51,687 nt of DNA from Arthrobacter cavernae (GCF_017368795.1 NZ_JAFNLL010000034.1:1-51687), one strand, 5' to 3'. Shown: positions 41,917 through 51,358, numbered from the stretch's first letter. Notes: generated from the letters alone by a model not told the origin. Numbers and translations: made by a program.

Positions 41917-43353
41917 CTAGACCTGGGCGGATACGCGCGGGCCGGCGGCCGGTGTCACACCGGCCGCCGGGGCCACGCTGACAGCCGCTGCCTGGATGCC
42001 GGCAATCTTTTCCGCGGAGTCGCGGATGTCCGGGTGGTTTTCCGTGGCGGCCCGGACGGCCTCCGGGAGACTGTGCCGGTAGCCGGCGGACAGGGCGAGT
42101 TCGGCGGCGTCCGGCTCGGGGACATGCTGCCCCTTGGCCAGGACGGTGATGCCGGACTCCGTGACCTTGAAGCCGCGCGCGCGGTCCAGTTCCAGATCGA
42201 GCCCGATGGCCGCGCCAGCCGGGATCTTCACGTTCTTGTCGATGATGGCGCGCTTAATCACGGCACCTTCGCCCACCCGGACCTTGTCCATGATCACGGA
42301 ATCCTGGACGCGGCTGCCGGTGCCGATGTACACATCGTTGGACAGTACGGAGCCCTCTACGATGCCGCCTGAGACCACCACGCCGCTGGCGACGATCGAG
42401 TCCAGGGCCGTTCCCACGGCGTTGCCTTCGCCGCGGACGAACTTGGCCGGGGCCGAAATGCTCTGCCGCGTGTAGATGGGCCATTCCGTGTTGTAGAGGT
42501 TGAAGACAGGCACGGGCGAAATGAGGTCCATGTGCGCGTCATAGAAGGAGTCGATGGTGCCGACGTCGCGCCAGTACGTCCGGTCGCGGTCCGTGGCACC
42601 CGGAATGTCGTTGAGGGTGAAATCGTAGACCCCGGCTTCGCCCTTGGCCACGAAGTAGGGGATGATGTCGCCGCCCATGTCGTGCCTGGTGTCGAGGCGT
42701 TCGGCGTCGACGCGGAGCGCGTCCACCAGGGCATCGGCATTGAAGACGTAGTTGCCCATGGAAGCAAGGAACTGGGCGGGATCCGCTTCCAGGCCTGCCG
42801 TGCTGGCAGGCTTCTCGACGAAGGCGGCAATCTTCCGGGGATCGTTCGGATCGACTTCGATCACGCCGAACTGGTTTGCCATGGACAGGGGCTGGCGCAC
42901 CGCGGCAACCGTTGCCTTGGCGCCGCTTGCCACGTGCTGCTCCACCATCTGCTCGAAGTCCATGCGGTAGACATGGTCCGCGCCAACCACCACAACGATG
43001 TCGGGGTCGGCGTCGTGGATCAGGTTAAGTGACTGGTAGATGGCATTGGCACTGCCGAGGAACCAGCTCTTGCCCACCCGCTGCTGTGCGGGGACAGAAG
43101 CCACGTACCTGCCCAGCTGTGTGGACATGCGCCAGGTCTCCGAGATGTGCCGGTCAAGGCTGTGCGACTTGTACTGCGTCAGCACCACGATCTGCAGATA
43201 GCGGCTGTTGACCAGATTCGATAATGCAAAGTCAATGAGTCGATAGCCCCCGGCAAACGGGACGGCCGGCTTTGCCCGGTCCGCAGTGAGGGGCATGAGG
43301 CGGTTGCCTTCGCCGCCTGCCAGTACGATTGCCAATACTTTCTTTAACGCCAT
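41917..43353 (-). CDS. glgC: Glucose-1-phosphate adenylyltransferase (478 aa)
   Basis: Makes ADP-glucose from glucose-1-phosphate and ATP, the committed step to glycogen. The nucleotidyltransferase domain opens [20 protein letters not shown] (~9-28), continues with [11 protein letters not shown] and [13 protein letters not shown], and is followed by a left-handed beta-helix with hexapeptide repeats ([21 protein letters not shown]). A tail of about 66 residues after the normal family end (from ~412) is Ala/Pro-rich and unusual. The ATG at 43353 has GGGGAG upstream; earlier starts lack one. Divergent from glgA. Confidence 0.93.
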   Translation of the reverse strand: MALKKVLAIVLAGGEGNRLMPLTADRAKPAVPFAGGYRLIDFALSNLVNSRYLQIVVLTQYKSHSLDRHISETWRMSTQLGRYVASVPAQQRVGKSWFLGSANAIYQSLNLIHDADPDIVVVVGADHVYRMDFEQMVEQHVASGAKATVAAVRQPLSMANQFGVIEVDPNDPRKIAAFVEKPASTAGLEADPAQFLASMGNYVFNADALVDALRVDAERLDTRHDMGGDIIPYFVAKGEAGVYDFTLNDIPGATDRDRTYWRDVGTIDSFYDAHMDLISPVPVFNLYNTEWPIYTRQSISAPAKFVRGEGNAVGTALDSIVASGVVVSGGIVEGSVLSNDVYIGTGSRVQDSVIMDKVRVGEGAVIKRAIIDKNVKIPAGAAIGLDLELDRARGFKVTESGITVLAKGQHVPEPDAAELALSAGYRHSLPEAVRAATENHPDIRDSAEKIAGIQAAAVSVAPAAGVTPAAGPRVSAQV

Positions 43354-43451
43354 GGTGGTCGCTCCCCGTACGTCTTTGTGCCCCCAAAAGTCCGATTTTC
43401 CGAACTCTTTCACACTAGAACACATACGCGGGAACGACTACGTTGGGTACC

Positions 43452-44666
43452 GTGCGAATAGACATTGTGACTAAAGAATTCCCTCCCGAAATTTATGGCG
43501 GTGCCGGCGTCCACGTAGCCGAGCTCAGTCGCGTGCTCGCCCAGCACGTCGATCTACACGTCCGGGCCTTCGGCGCGCCCCGCGATCCCGGCTTCCACGG
43601 GGCCAGCGTGACGTCATATGCGACGCCGGATGACCTGGGCAACGCCAATGCCGCCGTCCAGACGCTGGGCGTCGACCTTCGGATTGTTCCCGACATTGCG
43701 GGGGCCGACGTCGTTCACTCGCACACCTGGTACGCGAACATGGCAGGGCACCTGGCCTCGCTACTGCATGGGATCCCGCATGTGCTCAGCGCCCACAGCC
43801 TGGAGCCCCTGCGTCCGTGGAAGGCCGAGCAGCTCGGTGGCGGCTACGCCCTGTCCTCGTGGGTGGAGAAGACCGCATATGAGGCCGCGGCGGCCATCAT
43901 TGCTGTCTCGGACGGCATGCGCAAGGACATCCTGCGGAGCTACCCCAACGTGGATCCTGCCAAGGTGCGCGTGGTCCACAACGGCATCGACGTCGGCCTG
44001 TGGCAGCGCGATGAGGGAGACGATGCAATCCGGGCCCTGGGCATCGACCCGGCCAGGCCCAGCGTGGTCTTCGTCGGCCGGAACACCCGGCAGAAGGGCG
44101 TTCCCTACCTCCTCAAAGCAGCCGCGAGCCTCCCGGCCCACGTCCAGCTGGTCCTGTGCCTCGGCGCGGCCGACACCCCCGAACTCGCCGCGGAAACGGC
44201 ACGGCTCATCGGGGAACTGCAAAGCCAGCGCGACGGCGTGGTGCTCATCGAGCGCATGCTGCCCCGCCATGAGCTCATCCAGGTGCTCAGCCACGCCACG
44301 GCCTTCGCCTGCCCCTCCATCTACGAGCCCCTGGGAATCGTGAACCTCGAGGCCATGGCCTGCGGCGCGGCGGTGGTTGCCAGCGCAACGGGCGGCATCC
44401 CCGAGGTCGTCCGGCACGGCGAGACCGGCCTGCTGGTGGAGCTGGAGCAGGTCACGGACGGTACCGGCACCCCGCTGAACCCGGACAAGTTCGTGGCCGA
44501 CTTCGCGGCAGCCCTCAACGAGGTCGTCGCCGATCCTGCGCGGGCCCGCCTGATGGGGGCCGCCGGTCGCCAGCGCGCCGAGGAGCACTTCTCCTGGGAA
44601 TCCATCACGGAAACCACCCTTGAGGTCTACCGCTCGGTGCTCGCCTCCGCTCCGGCAGTTCCCTAA
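43452..44666 (+). CDS. glgA: Glycogen synthase / GlgM-like glycosyltransferase (404 aa)
   Basis: GT4-family glucosyltransferase using ADP-glucose. The start block RIDIVTKEFPPEIYGGAGVH holds the donor/acceptor Gly-rich loop. C-terminal motifs are FVGRNTRQKGVPYLL (~200-214) and PSIYEPLGIVNLEAMACGAA (~290-309), with the conserved E-x7-E. The closest well-studied relatives, mycobacterial Rv1212c (GlgM), can make maltose-1-phosphate, so the name is provisional. The GTG at 43452 is preferred because it gives the family N-terminus and TACGTT lies seven bases upstream (leaderless). A TTG at 43443 is the alternative. Confidence 0.9.
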   Translation: MRIDIVTKEFPPEIYGGAGVHVAELSRVLAQHVDLHVRAFGAPRDPGFHGASVTSYATPDDLGNANAAVQTLGVDLRIVPDIAGADVVHSHTWYANMAGHLASLLHGIPHVLSAHSLEPLRPWKAEQLGGGYALSSWVEKTAYEAAAAIIAVSDGMRKDILRSYPNVDPAKVRVVHNGIDVGLWQRDEGDDAIRALGIDPARPSVVFVGRNTRQKGVPYLLKAAASLPAHVQLVLCLGAADTPELAAETARLIGELQSQRDGVVLIERMLPRHELIQVLSHATAFACPSIYEPLGIVNLEAMACGAAVVASATGGIPEVVRHGETGLLVELEQVTDGTGTPLNPDKFVADFAAALNEVVADPARARLMGAAGRQRAEEHFSWESITETTLEVYRSVLASAPAVP

Positions 44667-44688
44667 GCAGGTAAGCTGCCAGAACTGC

Positions 44689-44728
44689 AATCGCAGGACA
44701 GTAACGCAGGACAGCAACGCAGGGCAGC
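44689..44728 (+). repeat. Triplet of ~13-bp direct repeats after glgA
   Basis: Three near-identical tandem units: AATCGCAGGACAGT (44689-44702), AACGCAGGACAGC (44703-44715) and AACGCAGGGCAGC (44716-44728). They lie between the glgA stop and its terminator hairpin. Confidence 0.8.
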
Positions 44729-44730
44729 AA

Positions 44731-44776
44731 ACGACGACGGCGCCGTCCCCTCAGCGGGGAGCGGCGCCGTCGTCGT
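44731..44776. terminator. Large hairpin between glgA and the acyl-CoA oxidase-like gene
   Basis: A 15-bp perfect stem (44731-44745 with 44762-44776) continues as TCCCC/GGGGA (44746-44750 with 44756-44760) with a 5-nt loop and a one-base bulge. It lies between convergent genes, so it can serve both; no T-run follows. Confidence 0.75.
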
Positions 44777-44822
44777 CCATCAAGGTTTCCGCAAGTGTTC
44801 ACCAACGGGACATCGCTGCGTG

Positions 44823-46919
44823 TTAGCGGCTTCTGGGGCCCTTCAGGGCGAGCAGCGTCTTCTCATCGGCAGGGGCGCTTCCGTTGGCGCGGAGGGTCTG
44901 GAAGTAGCCGCGGGCCTCATCCTGGCGCGTGGCTTCAGCGCCGGAGGCGATTGCTGCCCGCAGGTGCTCGGGGCCGTAGCCGAAGGCGTCCACCAGGTCC
45001 AGTGCATGCGGCCGGATCTTGGCGAGTAGCCGGTTGATGTAGGTGCCCGCGGTGCGGCCGCGCTGCATGGAGAGGCGCCCGTTCATGAGGTACCAGGACA
45101 GGTGCTTCTCGATCAGGGAGAGCCCGAAGAGATCGCGCAGCCAGGTGAGGACCTGCTTGGTGCCGGAGTCGGTGACCTTGCCCAGGGCCTCGGTGAAGGC
45201 CTCCCACTGCAGGAGTTCGGCGTGGGCCTGGGCGGCGTCGATCAGTTCGTCCTGGTGCTGGTTGAACAGTGCTGCGGCCTGGTGCTGCGGGAGCTTGTTG
45301 GCGCCCTTGAGCGCCGAGCCCACCTCGGCCACCATGGACTGCACGCGGTCGGTCAGGAGCGTGCGCTGCCCTTCCTCGTCGCGCAGCGCCAGGGCCGCCT
45401 TCTGGACTGATCCGGTGTCGGCAACGAATTGGGCAACTTGCCGCAGGCCGGTGCGGTTCAGGGCAACGTCGGCCGCCTGCTCCACCACGTAGCGGGCCAG
45501 GACGCCGAAGTCCGCGTTGCGGAATTCCTTGGCGTAGTCGGCCAGCAGGCGCTTGGCCACGAGCTGGAGCAGGACCGTGTTGTCGCCTTCGAAAGTGGCG
45601 TAGACGTCCAGGTCGGCGCGTAGGGAGGCGAAGCGGTTCTCGATCAGGAACCCGGCACCGCCGCAGGCCTCACGGCATTCCTGCAGCGTGTCGAGCGCGT
45701 GCCAGGTGCTCAGCGGCTTCAGCGCAGCGGCGAGTGTTTCCAGGTCCTGGCGGTCGGCGTCGGTGTCGTGCGCGCCGGAGAAGACGTCGTCGAACTTCTG
45801 CAGCAGCTGGTCATGGGCGAAGCCCGCAGCATAGGTGGTGGCCAGCCGGGTGAAGAGGCGGCGCTGGTGGCGCTGGTAGTCCAGCAGGACTTCCTCGTCC
45901 GTGGAGGAGGAGGCGTTGAACTGGCGGCGCTCGGTGGCGTACTGGATGGCCGTCTTGAGGGCCAGCTTGCTGGCGGCGACGGCTGCGCCGTCCAGCGAGA
46001 CGCGTCCCTGGACCAGTGTGCCGAGCATCGTGAAGAAGCGGCGGCCCGGGCTTTCGATGCTGGACGAGTACGTGCCGTCAGGGGCAACGTTGCCGTAGCG
46101 GTTGAGCAGGTGCGTGCGTGGGACCCGGACGCCGGTGAAGTGCAGCCGGCCGTTGTCGATCCCGTTCAGGCCGCCCTTGATGCCGTCGTCCTCTCCGCCG
46201 ATGCCCGGAAGGAAGGCTTTCGTGTCGGGGTCGCGCAGTTCGACGTAGAACGCGTGCACGCCGTGGTTGACGTTCTTGGTGATCAGCTGGGCGAACACCA
46301 CCGCGGCCAGGCCGTCCTTGGCGGCATTGCCGATGTAGTCCTTCCAAGCCGCACGGAAGGGGGTGTTGATGACGAATTCCTGCCTGGCTTCGTCATAGCT
46401 GGCAGTGGTTGCGATGCTTGCCACGTCCGAGCCGTGGCCGGTCTCGGTCATGGCGAAGCAGCCGGGGATGTCCAGGTTCATGATGCCCGGGAGCCACTTG
46501 TCGTGGTGTTCCTGTGTGCCCAGGTGCATGACGGCGGAACCGAAGAGGCCCCACTGCACGCCTGCCTTGATCTGCAGAGAAGGATCGGCCGTGACCAGTT
46601 CCTCGAAGCCGGCGATGTTGCCGCCGTGGTCGTCGGAGCCACCCAGCCGCGTGGGGAAGGCCCGGTGGACGGCGTTGTTGTCGACAAGGTACTTGAGCTG
46701 GCTGAACACGCGCTCACGGTGTTCCGTGTGCGTGAGCCCTTCGATCTTGTGGACCTCGGGTCGGCCTGCCAGTTCCCGGGCCGTGCGGCGGATGACCGCC
46801 CACTGGCCCAGCAGGAGTTCGCCCAGGGCCGCGACGTCGACGGCGGGCTGGACGGTTTCGAGGTCTTCCGGAGAAGCCGCCGGGGCGGCGGCAGTGGTGC
46901 GGTCAGCTACTTCAGTCAT
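44823..46919 (-). CDS. Acyl-CoA dehydrogenase/oxidase family flavoprotein (698 aa)
   Basis: FAD enzyme for the first step of beta-oxidation (acyl-CoA to trans-2-enoyl-CoA). At ~700 residues it is acyl-CoA-oxidase-like rather than a standard ~390-residue dehydrogenase. Visible blocks are PGCFAMTETGHGSDVASIAT (~163-182), WKDYIGNAAKDGLAAVVFAQL (~199-219), GGINGID-type loop KGGLNGIDNGRLHF (~257-270), ECREACGGAGFL (~436-447) and YATFEGDNTVLLQLVAKRLL (~462-481). The ATG at 46919 has AAGGA upstream. It lies downstream of tetR. Whether it passes electrons to ETF or to oxygen is not decided by sequence. Confidence 0.9.
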   Translation of the reverse strand: MTEVADRTTAAAPAASPEDLETVQPAVDVAALGELLLGQWAVIRRTARELAGRPEVHKIEGLTHTEHRERVFSQLKYLVDNNAVHRAFPTRLGGSDDHGGNIAGFEELVTADPSLQIKAGVQWGLFGSAVMHLGTQEHHDKWLPGIMNLDIPGCFAMTETGHGSDVASIATTASYDEARQEFVINTPFRAAWKDYIGNAAKDGLAAVVFAQLITKNVNHGVHAFYVELRDPDTKAFLPGIGGEDDGIKGGLNGIDNGRLHFTGVRVPRTHLLNRYGNVAPDGTYSSSIESPGRRFFTMLGTLVQGRVSLDGAAVAASKLALKTAIQYATERRQFNASSSTDEEVLLDYQRHQRRLFTRLATTYAAGFAHDQLLQKFDDVFSGAHDTDADRQDLETLAAALKPLSTWHALDTLQECREACGGAGFLIENRFASLRADLDVYATFEGDNTVLLQLVAKRLLADYAKEFRNADFGVLARYVVEQAADVALNRTGLRQVAQFVADTGSVQKAALALRDEEGQRTLLTDRVQSMVAEVGSALKGANKLPQHQAAALFNQHQDELIDAAQAHAELLQWEAFTEALGKVTDSGTKQVLTWLRDLFGLSLIEKHLSWYLMNGRLSMQRGRTAGTYINRLLAKIRPHALDLVDAFGYGPEHLRAAIASGAEATRQDEARGYFQTLRANGSAPADEKTLLALKGPRSR

Positions 46920-46954
46920 GGTGATTCCTTCTTTGGTTCCGAACAACTGATGGG

Positions 46955-47662
46955 TCATTGCTGGTTCTGGGTGTTGGCCTTGAGTTCCGGTGCGATTCCC
47001 ACGCACAGCCAGTCGGTGATCCGGCCGGCCATGGCGGCCTGGTCCGGTTTGGCGGGCGAGGCAGGGGAGCCGAGCCACATTTCGCCGGCGTTGCGCACCA
47101 AGCCGATGGCCGCCGCCGGCCAGTAGTCGATCAGTGCTTCCTTCTCGGCGCCGATGTGCTCGCGCATGGGGCGCGCGATCATCGCCGTGATCTGTTCGAA
47201 GAAGTTGCCGAGCGCGCCCGAGGCAGCAATCGCATCCTGCGCCGAGGCCTCCCCGGGAGTCAGCCGCGTCACGAACGCATAAACGTTGGGGCTGGATTCG
47301 GCCATCTGCAGGTATGCCGACACCATGGCGAACAGTCCTTCACGCGGGGACTCGGCGGACTGTGCCGCTTCCCGCATGCGCCGCTGCATTTGCTCCAGGA
47401 CCACTTCGCCCATGGCCTGCTGGAGCCCGGCCTTGTCGCCGAAGTAGCGGTAGTACACGGACTTCGAGGTGCCGGCGGCGGTGGCGATGTCCTCCATGGA
47501 AGCGTCGCTGCCCAGTGCGTGGACGGCCCTGCGGGCGGCCTTGATGAGTTCCCGGCGCCGTTCTTCGCGGTGGTTCTGCCAGCGCGCCGCACGGCCGTCG
47601 ACGGCGGGAGCACCGGCGTCGACGAGGGCACCGGCGGGAGCTGAAGATTCTGCCTGGGACAT
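46955..47662 (-). CDS. TetR-family transcriptional regulator (235 aa)
   Basis: DNA-binding repressor of the fatty-acid locus. The helix-turn-helix lies at ~50-85 (ASMEDIATAAGTSKSVYYRY, then FGDKAGLQQAMG). The C-terminal ~150 residues form the ligand domain, expected to sense acyl-CoA or a fatty acid. The ATG at 47662 gives MSQAESSAPAG; a GTG at 47668 is possible. It starts 6 bases from a 31-bp palindrome and is divergent from fadA. The acyl-CoA oxidase-like gene follows 35 bases after its stop, so repressor and flavoprotein are cotranscribed. Confidence 0.9.
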   Translation of the reverse strand: MSQAESSAPAGALVDAGAPAVDGRAARWQNHREERRRELIKAARRAVHALGSDASMEDIATAAGTSKSVYYRYFGDKAGLQQAMGEVVLEQMQRRMREAAQSAESPREGLFAMVSAYLQMAESSPNVYAFVTRLTPGEASAQDAIAASGALGNFFEQITAMIARPMREHIGAEKEALIDYWPAAAIGLVRNAGEMWLGSPASPAKPDQAAMAGRITDWLCVGIAPELKANTQNQQ

Positions 47663-47668
47663 GTTCAC

Positions 47669-47699
47669 GATACCCAGCGTATCAGGTACGCTGGGTATC
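47669..47699. promoter_or_regulatory. 31-bp palindromic operator for the TetR regulator
   Basis: GATACCCAGCGTA (47669-47681) and TACGCTGGGTATC (47687-47699) are perfect 13-bp inverted arms with a 5-bp spacer, in the 67-base gap between divergent tetR and fadA. This placement lets one repressor control both directions, including its own gene. Confidence 0.8.
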
Positions 47700-47729
47700 A
47701 GTAACCCGTTGTGATCAAAGGAGATAGTC

Positions 47730-49082
47730 ATGGCTGCAGCACAAGAGTCCGCAACCGGGCCCCAGGAAACCACCAGCGCAGTTCCCGGCGTGCGCAAGGC
47801 CGTGGTGGTCGGCGGCAACCGCATCCCGTTCGCCCGCACCGGCGGCGCCTACACCAAGTCCTCCAACCAGGACATGCTGACGGCCGCGCTTGACGGGCTG
47901 ATTGCCCGCTTCGGGCTCCAGGAAGAGCGCATCGGGGAGATCGCCGCAGGCGCCGTGCTGAAGCACTCGCGCGACTTCAACCTCACGCGTGAAGCTGTGC
48001 TCGGCTCCGCCCTCTCCGCAGAGACCCCCGCCTACGACCTCCAGCAGGCCTGCGCCACAGGACTTGAGACCGTCCTGGGGCTGGCCAACAAGATCAAGCT
48101 CGGCCAGATCGACTCGGCGATTGCCGGCGGTGTCGACTCGGCATCCGACGCCCCCATCGCCGTCAGCGAGGGCCTCCGGGAAATCCTGCTGGACCTCAAC
48201 CGCGCCAAGACCACCACGCAGAAGCTGCGCATTCTCGCCCGGATCCGCCCCAAGGACCTCGCCCCGGACGCCCCCAACACGGGGGAGCCCCGGACCGGCC
48301 TGTCCATGGGGGAGCATCAGGCACTCACCACGGCCCAGTGGAAAATTAGCCGTGAAGCCCAGGACGAACTCGCCTACAACAGCCACCACAACTTGGCGGC
48401 CGCTTATGAGAGCGGCTTCTTCGACGACCTCATCACCCCCTACCGGGGACTGGGCCGCGACTCGAATCTCCGCGCCGACACCACCCTCGAGAAACTGGCC
48501 ACCCTGAAGCCGGTCTTCGGCAGGAACCTCGGCTCCGAGGCAACCATGACGGCCGGAAACTCCACGCCCCTCACCGATGGCGCCTCCACGGTGCTGCTGG
48601 CCAGCGAAGAGTGGGCCGATGCCCGGGGTCTGCCCAAGCTGGCCACCGTGCTGGACGGCGAGGCGGCCGCCGTCGATTTCGTCCACGGCAAGGACGGCCT
48701 GCTCATGGCCCCGGCCTTCGCCGTGCCCCGGCTCCTGGCCCGCAACGGGCTGGGCTTCGAGGACATCGACTTTTTCGAAATCCACGAGGCCTTCGCCGGC
48801 ACCGTGCTCAGCACCCTGGCTGCGTGGGAAGACGAGGACTTCGGCCGGACACGCCTTGGCCTGGATGGCGCCCTCGGCAAGATCGATCGCGCCAAACTCA
48901 ACGTCAATGGGTCCTCGCTGGCTGCGGGGCACCCGTTCGCGGCCACCGGCGGCCGGATCGTTGCCTCGCTCGCCAAGATGCTGCACGAAAAGGGGCAGGT
49001 GGGCGGCCGCCCGGCACGCGGCCTCATCTCCATCTGCGCCGCGGGCGGCCAGGGCGTTGTCGCCATCATGGAAGCCCACTAG
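47730..49082 (+). CDS. fadA: Acetyl-CoA acyltransferase (thiolase, 450 aa)
   Basis: Last step of beta-oxidation: cleaves 3-oxoacyl-CoA with CoA. The nucleophilic Cys is C108 (DLQQACATGLETV). Also seen are EIHEAFAGTVLS (His/Glu loop), AAGHPFAATGGR (the GHP motif) and the C-terminal SICAAGGQG with its catalytic Cys. All catalytic parts are intact, unlike the thiolase at 18820. The ATG at 47730 has GGAGATAG upstream. It heads fadA-fabG4-maoC. From memory it corresponds to mycobacterial FadA2 (Rv0243). Confidence 0.93.
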   Translation: MAAAQESATGPQETTSAVPGVRKAVVVGGNRIPFARTGGAYTKSSNQDMLTAALDGLIARFGLQEERIGEIAAGAVLKHSRDFNLTREAVLGSALSAETPAYDLQQACATGLETVLGLANKIKLGQIDSAIAGGVDSASDAPIAVSEGLREILLDLNRAKTTTQKLRILARIRPKDLAPDAPNTGEPRTGLSMGEHQALTTAQWKISREAQDELAYNSHHNLAAAYESGFFDDLITPYRGLGRDSNLRADTTLEKLATLKPVFGRNLGSEATMTAGNSTPLTDGASTVLLASEEWADARGLPKLATVLDGEAAAVDFVHGKDGLLMAPAFAVPRLLARNGLGFEDIDFFEIHEAFAGTVLSTLAAWEDEDFGRTRLGLDGALGKIDRAKLNVNGSSLAAGHPFAATGGRIVASLAKMLHEKGQVGGRPARGLISICAAGGQGVVAIMEAH

Positions 49083-49090
49083 GAGGAACC

Positions 49091-50431
49091 GTGACCGACA
49101 AATACACACAATTCGTCAGCCAGGGCCTCGGCAGGGACATCGCCAAGAAGCTTGGCCTGCCCCAGCCCGTCGCGCTCCGCCGCCACAAACCGGGCGATCC
49201 GCTGCTTACCGGCCCCGTCCTGGTGCAGGGCGAGGGCATCGGCGCGGACGAGCTCGCCGCCGCGCTTCTGGCCTGGGGCCTGGACGTGCGCCGCAACGCA
49301 CTCCCCAAGGAAAAGCTGGGCGCAATCGTCCTGGTGCTCGACGCCGTCGAGCACCCTGACGACCTCGGCAAGCCCGTTCTCACCGCGGGCGCGTCCCTGC
49401 GCGACCTCGCCCCGAACGCCCGCCTCGTCACGGTTTCCCGCACGGCATCCTCGGCCGCTACTCCTGCGGTTGCGGCGGCGCGGCAGGGGGTCGACGGCCT
49501 GCTGCGCTCCGTAGCCAAGGAACTGCGGGCCGGTGCCACGGCCAACGGCATCGTCCTTGCCGACGGCGTGGAGCCCACCAGCCCCTCGGCGCTCGGTGCC
49601 CTGCGTTTCTTCCTGTCCGGCCGCTCGGCCTTCGTGGACGGCCAGTTCCTGACTGTCACCTCCGCTGGGGGAGCGCTGCCCGACGACGCCGAGAAGCCGC
49701 TCGCGGGCAAGGTCGCCGTCGTCACGGGTGCGGCCCGCGGCATCGGTGCAGCCATAGCCCGGACCCTGTACCGCGACGGCGCCAAGCTCGTGGTGGTGGA
49801 TATCCCCGCCGCCGGCGACCATCTGGCGGAGATCGCGAACGAAGTCCACGGCACGGCCCTGCAGTTGGACATCAGCCGCACCAACGCCGGGCAGCGGATC
49901 ATCGAGCATGCCATGGAACGCCACGGCCGCCTGGACATCGTGATCCACAACGCCGGCATCACCCGGGACCGCCTGCTGGCCAATATGGACGAAGGCCGCT
50001 GGAACTCGGTGATGGCAGTGAACATCGCCTCGCAGCTGCGGATCAACGAGGCATTGCTGGCGTCCGGCCGTTTCAACGAAAAGCCCCGGATTGTTTCGCT
50101 CGCGTCCACCAGCGGCATCGCGGGCAACCGGGGGCAGAGCAACTATGCTGCGTCCAAGGGAGGCGTGATCGGGATGGTCCGTGCCACGGCGCCGCTGCTT
50201 GCCGCCGGGGGCGGTTCGATCAACGCCGTCGCGCCCGGTTTTATCGAAACCGAAATGACGGCACGCATCCCCTTCGCCACCCGCGAGATCGCCCGCCGGC
50301 TCAACTCCCTCCAGCAGGGCGGCCAGCCCGGCGACGTTGCGGAAGCCATTGCCTTCCTGGCCAGCGATGCTGCCGGGGGTATCTCCGGCCAGGTGCTGAG
50401 GGTGTGCGGGCAGAACCTGGTGGGGGCATGA
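49091..50431 (+). CDS. Long FabG4-type 3-oxoacyl reductase / 3-hydroxyacyl-CoA dehydrogenase (446 aa)
   Basis: High-molecular-weight FabG: an N-terminal flavodoxin-like domain (~1-195) that has lost a clear cofactor motif, then a full SDR domain with VVTGAARGIGAAIA (~214-227), IHNAGIT (~291) and YAASK (~352). It interconverts 3-hydroxy- and 3-oxoacyl-CoA, probably with NAD(H), as shown for mycobacterial FabG4 (Rv0242c). The GTG at 49091 lies eight bases after fadA with AGGAGGAACC in front, an excellent ribosome-binding site. Its TGA overlaps the maoC ATG. Confidence 0.9.
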   Translation: MTDKYTQFVSQGLGRDIAKKLGLPQPVALRRHKPGDPLLTGPVLVQGEGIGADELAAALLAWGLDVRRNALPKEKLGAIVLVLDAVEHPDDLGKPVLTAGASLRDLAPNARLVTVSRTASSAATPAVAAARQGVDGLLRSVAKELRAGATANGIVLADGVEPTSPSALGALRFFLSGRSAFVDGQFLTVTSAGGALPDDAEKPLAGKVAVVTGAARGIGAAIARTLYRDGAKLVVVDIPAAGDHLAEIANEVHGTALQLDISRTNAGQRIIEHAMERHGRLDIVIHNAGITRDRLLANMDEGRWNSVMAVNIASQLRINEALLASGRFNEKPRIVSLASTSGIAGNRGQSNYAASKGGVIGMVRATAPLLAAGGGSINAVAPGFIETEMTARIPFATREIARRLNSLQQGGQPGDVAEAIAFLASDAAGGISGQVLRVCGQNLVGA

Positions 50432-51339
50432 ACAAGGCGCAGCCCGTCATCTTCGGCGAACTGCCGTCGCTGTCCAAGCTGTACGTCAACGCCGCAGCCA
50501 TGGCAGCCCGGCGCCGCATGCTGGGATCCGCCGCCGGGACCTCCCTCCCGGCGGAGAGCCACGAAGTCCGGGGAGTGCTGGCCGACGTCGGGAAGCTGAC
50601 CAGCTACCAGCACCTGGTGGGGGAGAAGGCCAGCGATCTGCTGCCGGCCGGCTTCATCCATGCACTGGCGTTCCCCGTAGCGATGAGCGTCATGAACCGG
50701 GACGATTTTCCGCTGCCGCTGCTGGGCATGATCCACCTCCGCAACCACGTGGTGCAGCATTCGCTGGTGCCCTTCACTGAATCGCTGGACATCCGTTCCT
50801 GGGCGGAGGAACTGCGCGGCCACCGTGCCGGGACCCAGCTGGATATCGTTGCCGAAGTTCGCAGCCACGGGAACGGCGCCCTGCTCTGGCGCGGTGTTTC
50901 CACCTACCTGTCCAAAGGCGTCTTCCTGCCAGGCATTGACAAGCCGACGGCGCCGTCCGTGCCTTCGGATTTCACGGCACCGGATCCCACCGCGATCTGG
51001 CAGCTGGGGCTGGATGCCGGACGCAGCTATGCTGCCGTCTCCGGCGACTTCAACCCCATCCACCTGAGCGTCCTGTCCGCCAAGGCGCTGGGACTGCGGC
51101 GTTCCATCGCCCATGGCATGTACCTGGCGTCCCGGGCGCTCGCCGACGTCGGCGCCGTGAAAACGGAATCCTTCACCTGGGAGGTCGCCTTCGAGGCGCC
51201 CGTGTTCCTTCCCGCCCGGGTGGCGCTGGGCATCGGCACCACGCAGTCCGGCGACGGTGCCTGGGAGCGATCCGACTACGTCGCGTGGAATCCCCACAGT
51301 GGCCGCCGGCATTTCAGCGGGAGCGTGGCCGCGCTGTAG
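50428..51339 (+). CDS. MaoC-type (R)-specific enoyl-CoA hydratase, HtdX-like (303 aa)
   Basis: Double hot-dog dehydratase/hydratase acting on 3-hydroxyacyl thioesters. The catalytic Asp-His motif is GDFNPIHLSVLSAKALG (~208-224), followed by IAHGMYLASRAL. The N-terminal half resembles a degenerate hot-dog. The ATG at 50428 overlaps the FabG4-type stop (ATGA), so it is coupled. The set fadA-fabG4-maoC with an acyl-CoA dehydrogenase nearby matches, from memory, mycobacterial Rv0241c-Rv0244c. Confidence 0.88.
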   Translation: MNKAQPVIFGELPSLSKLYVNAAAMAARRRMLGSAAGTSLPAESHEVRGVLADVGKLTSYQHLVGEKASDLLPAGFIHALAFPVAMSVMNRDDFPLPLLGMIHLRNHVVQHSLVPFTESLDIRSWAEELRGHRAGTQLDIVAEVRSHGNGALLWRGVSTYLSKGVFLPGIDKPTAPSVPSDFTAPDPTAIWQLGLDAGRSYAAVSGDFNPIHLSVLSAKALGLRRSIAHGMYLASRALADVGAVKTESFTWEVAFEAPVFLPARVALGIGTTQSGDGAWERSDYVAWNPHSGRRHFSGSVAAL

Positions 51340-51358
51340 GGGCCACGCCATCCAGACG

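Noticed and set aside
44689..44728. Tandem short repeats as a possible CRISPR array
   Set aside because: Units of 13 bases without spacers and no cas genes nearby; they are simple direct repeats.
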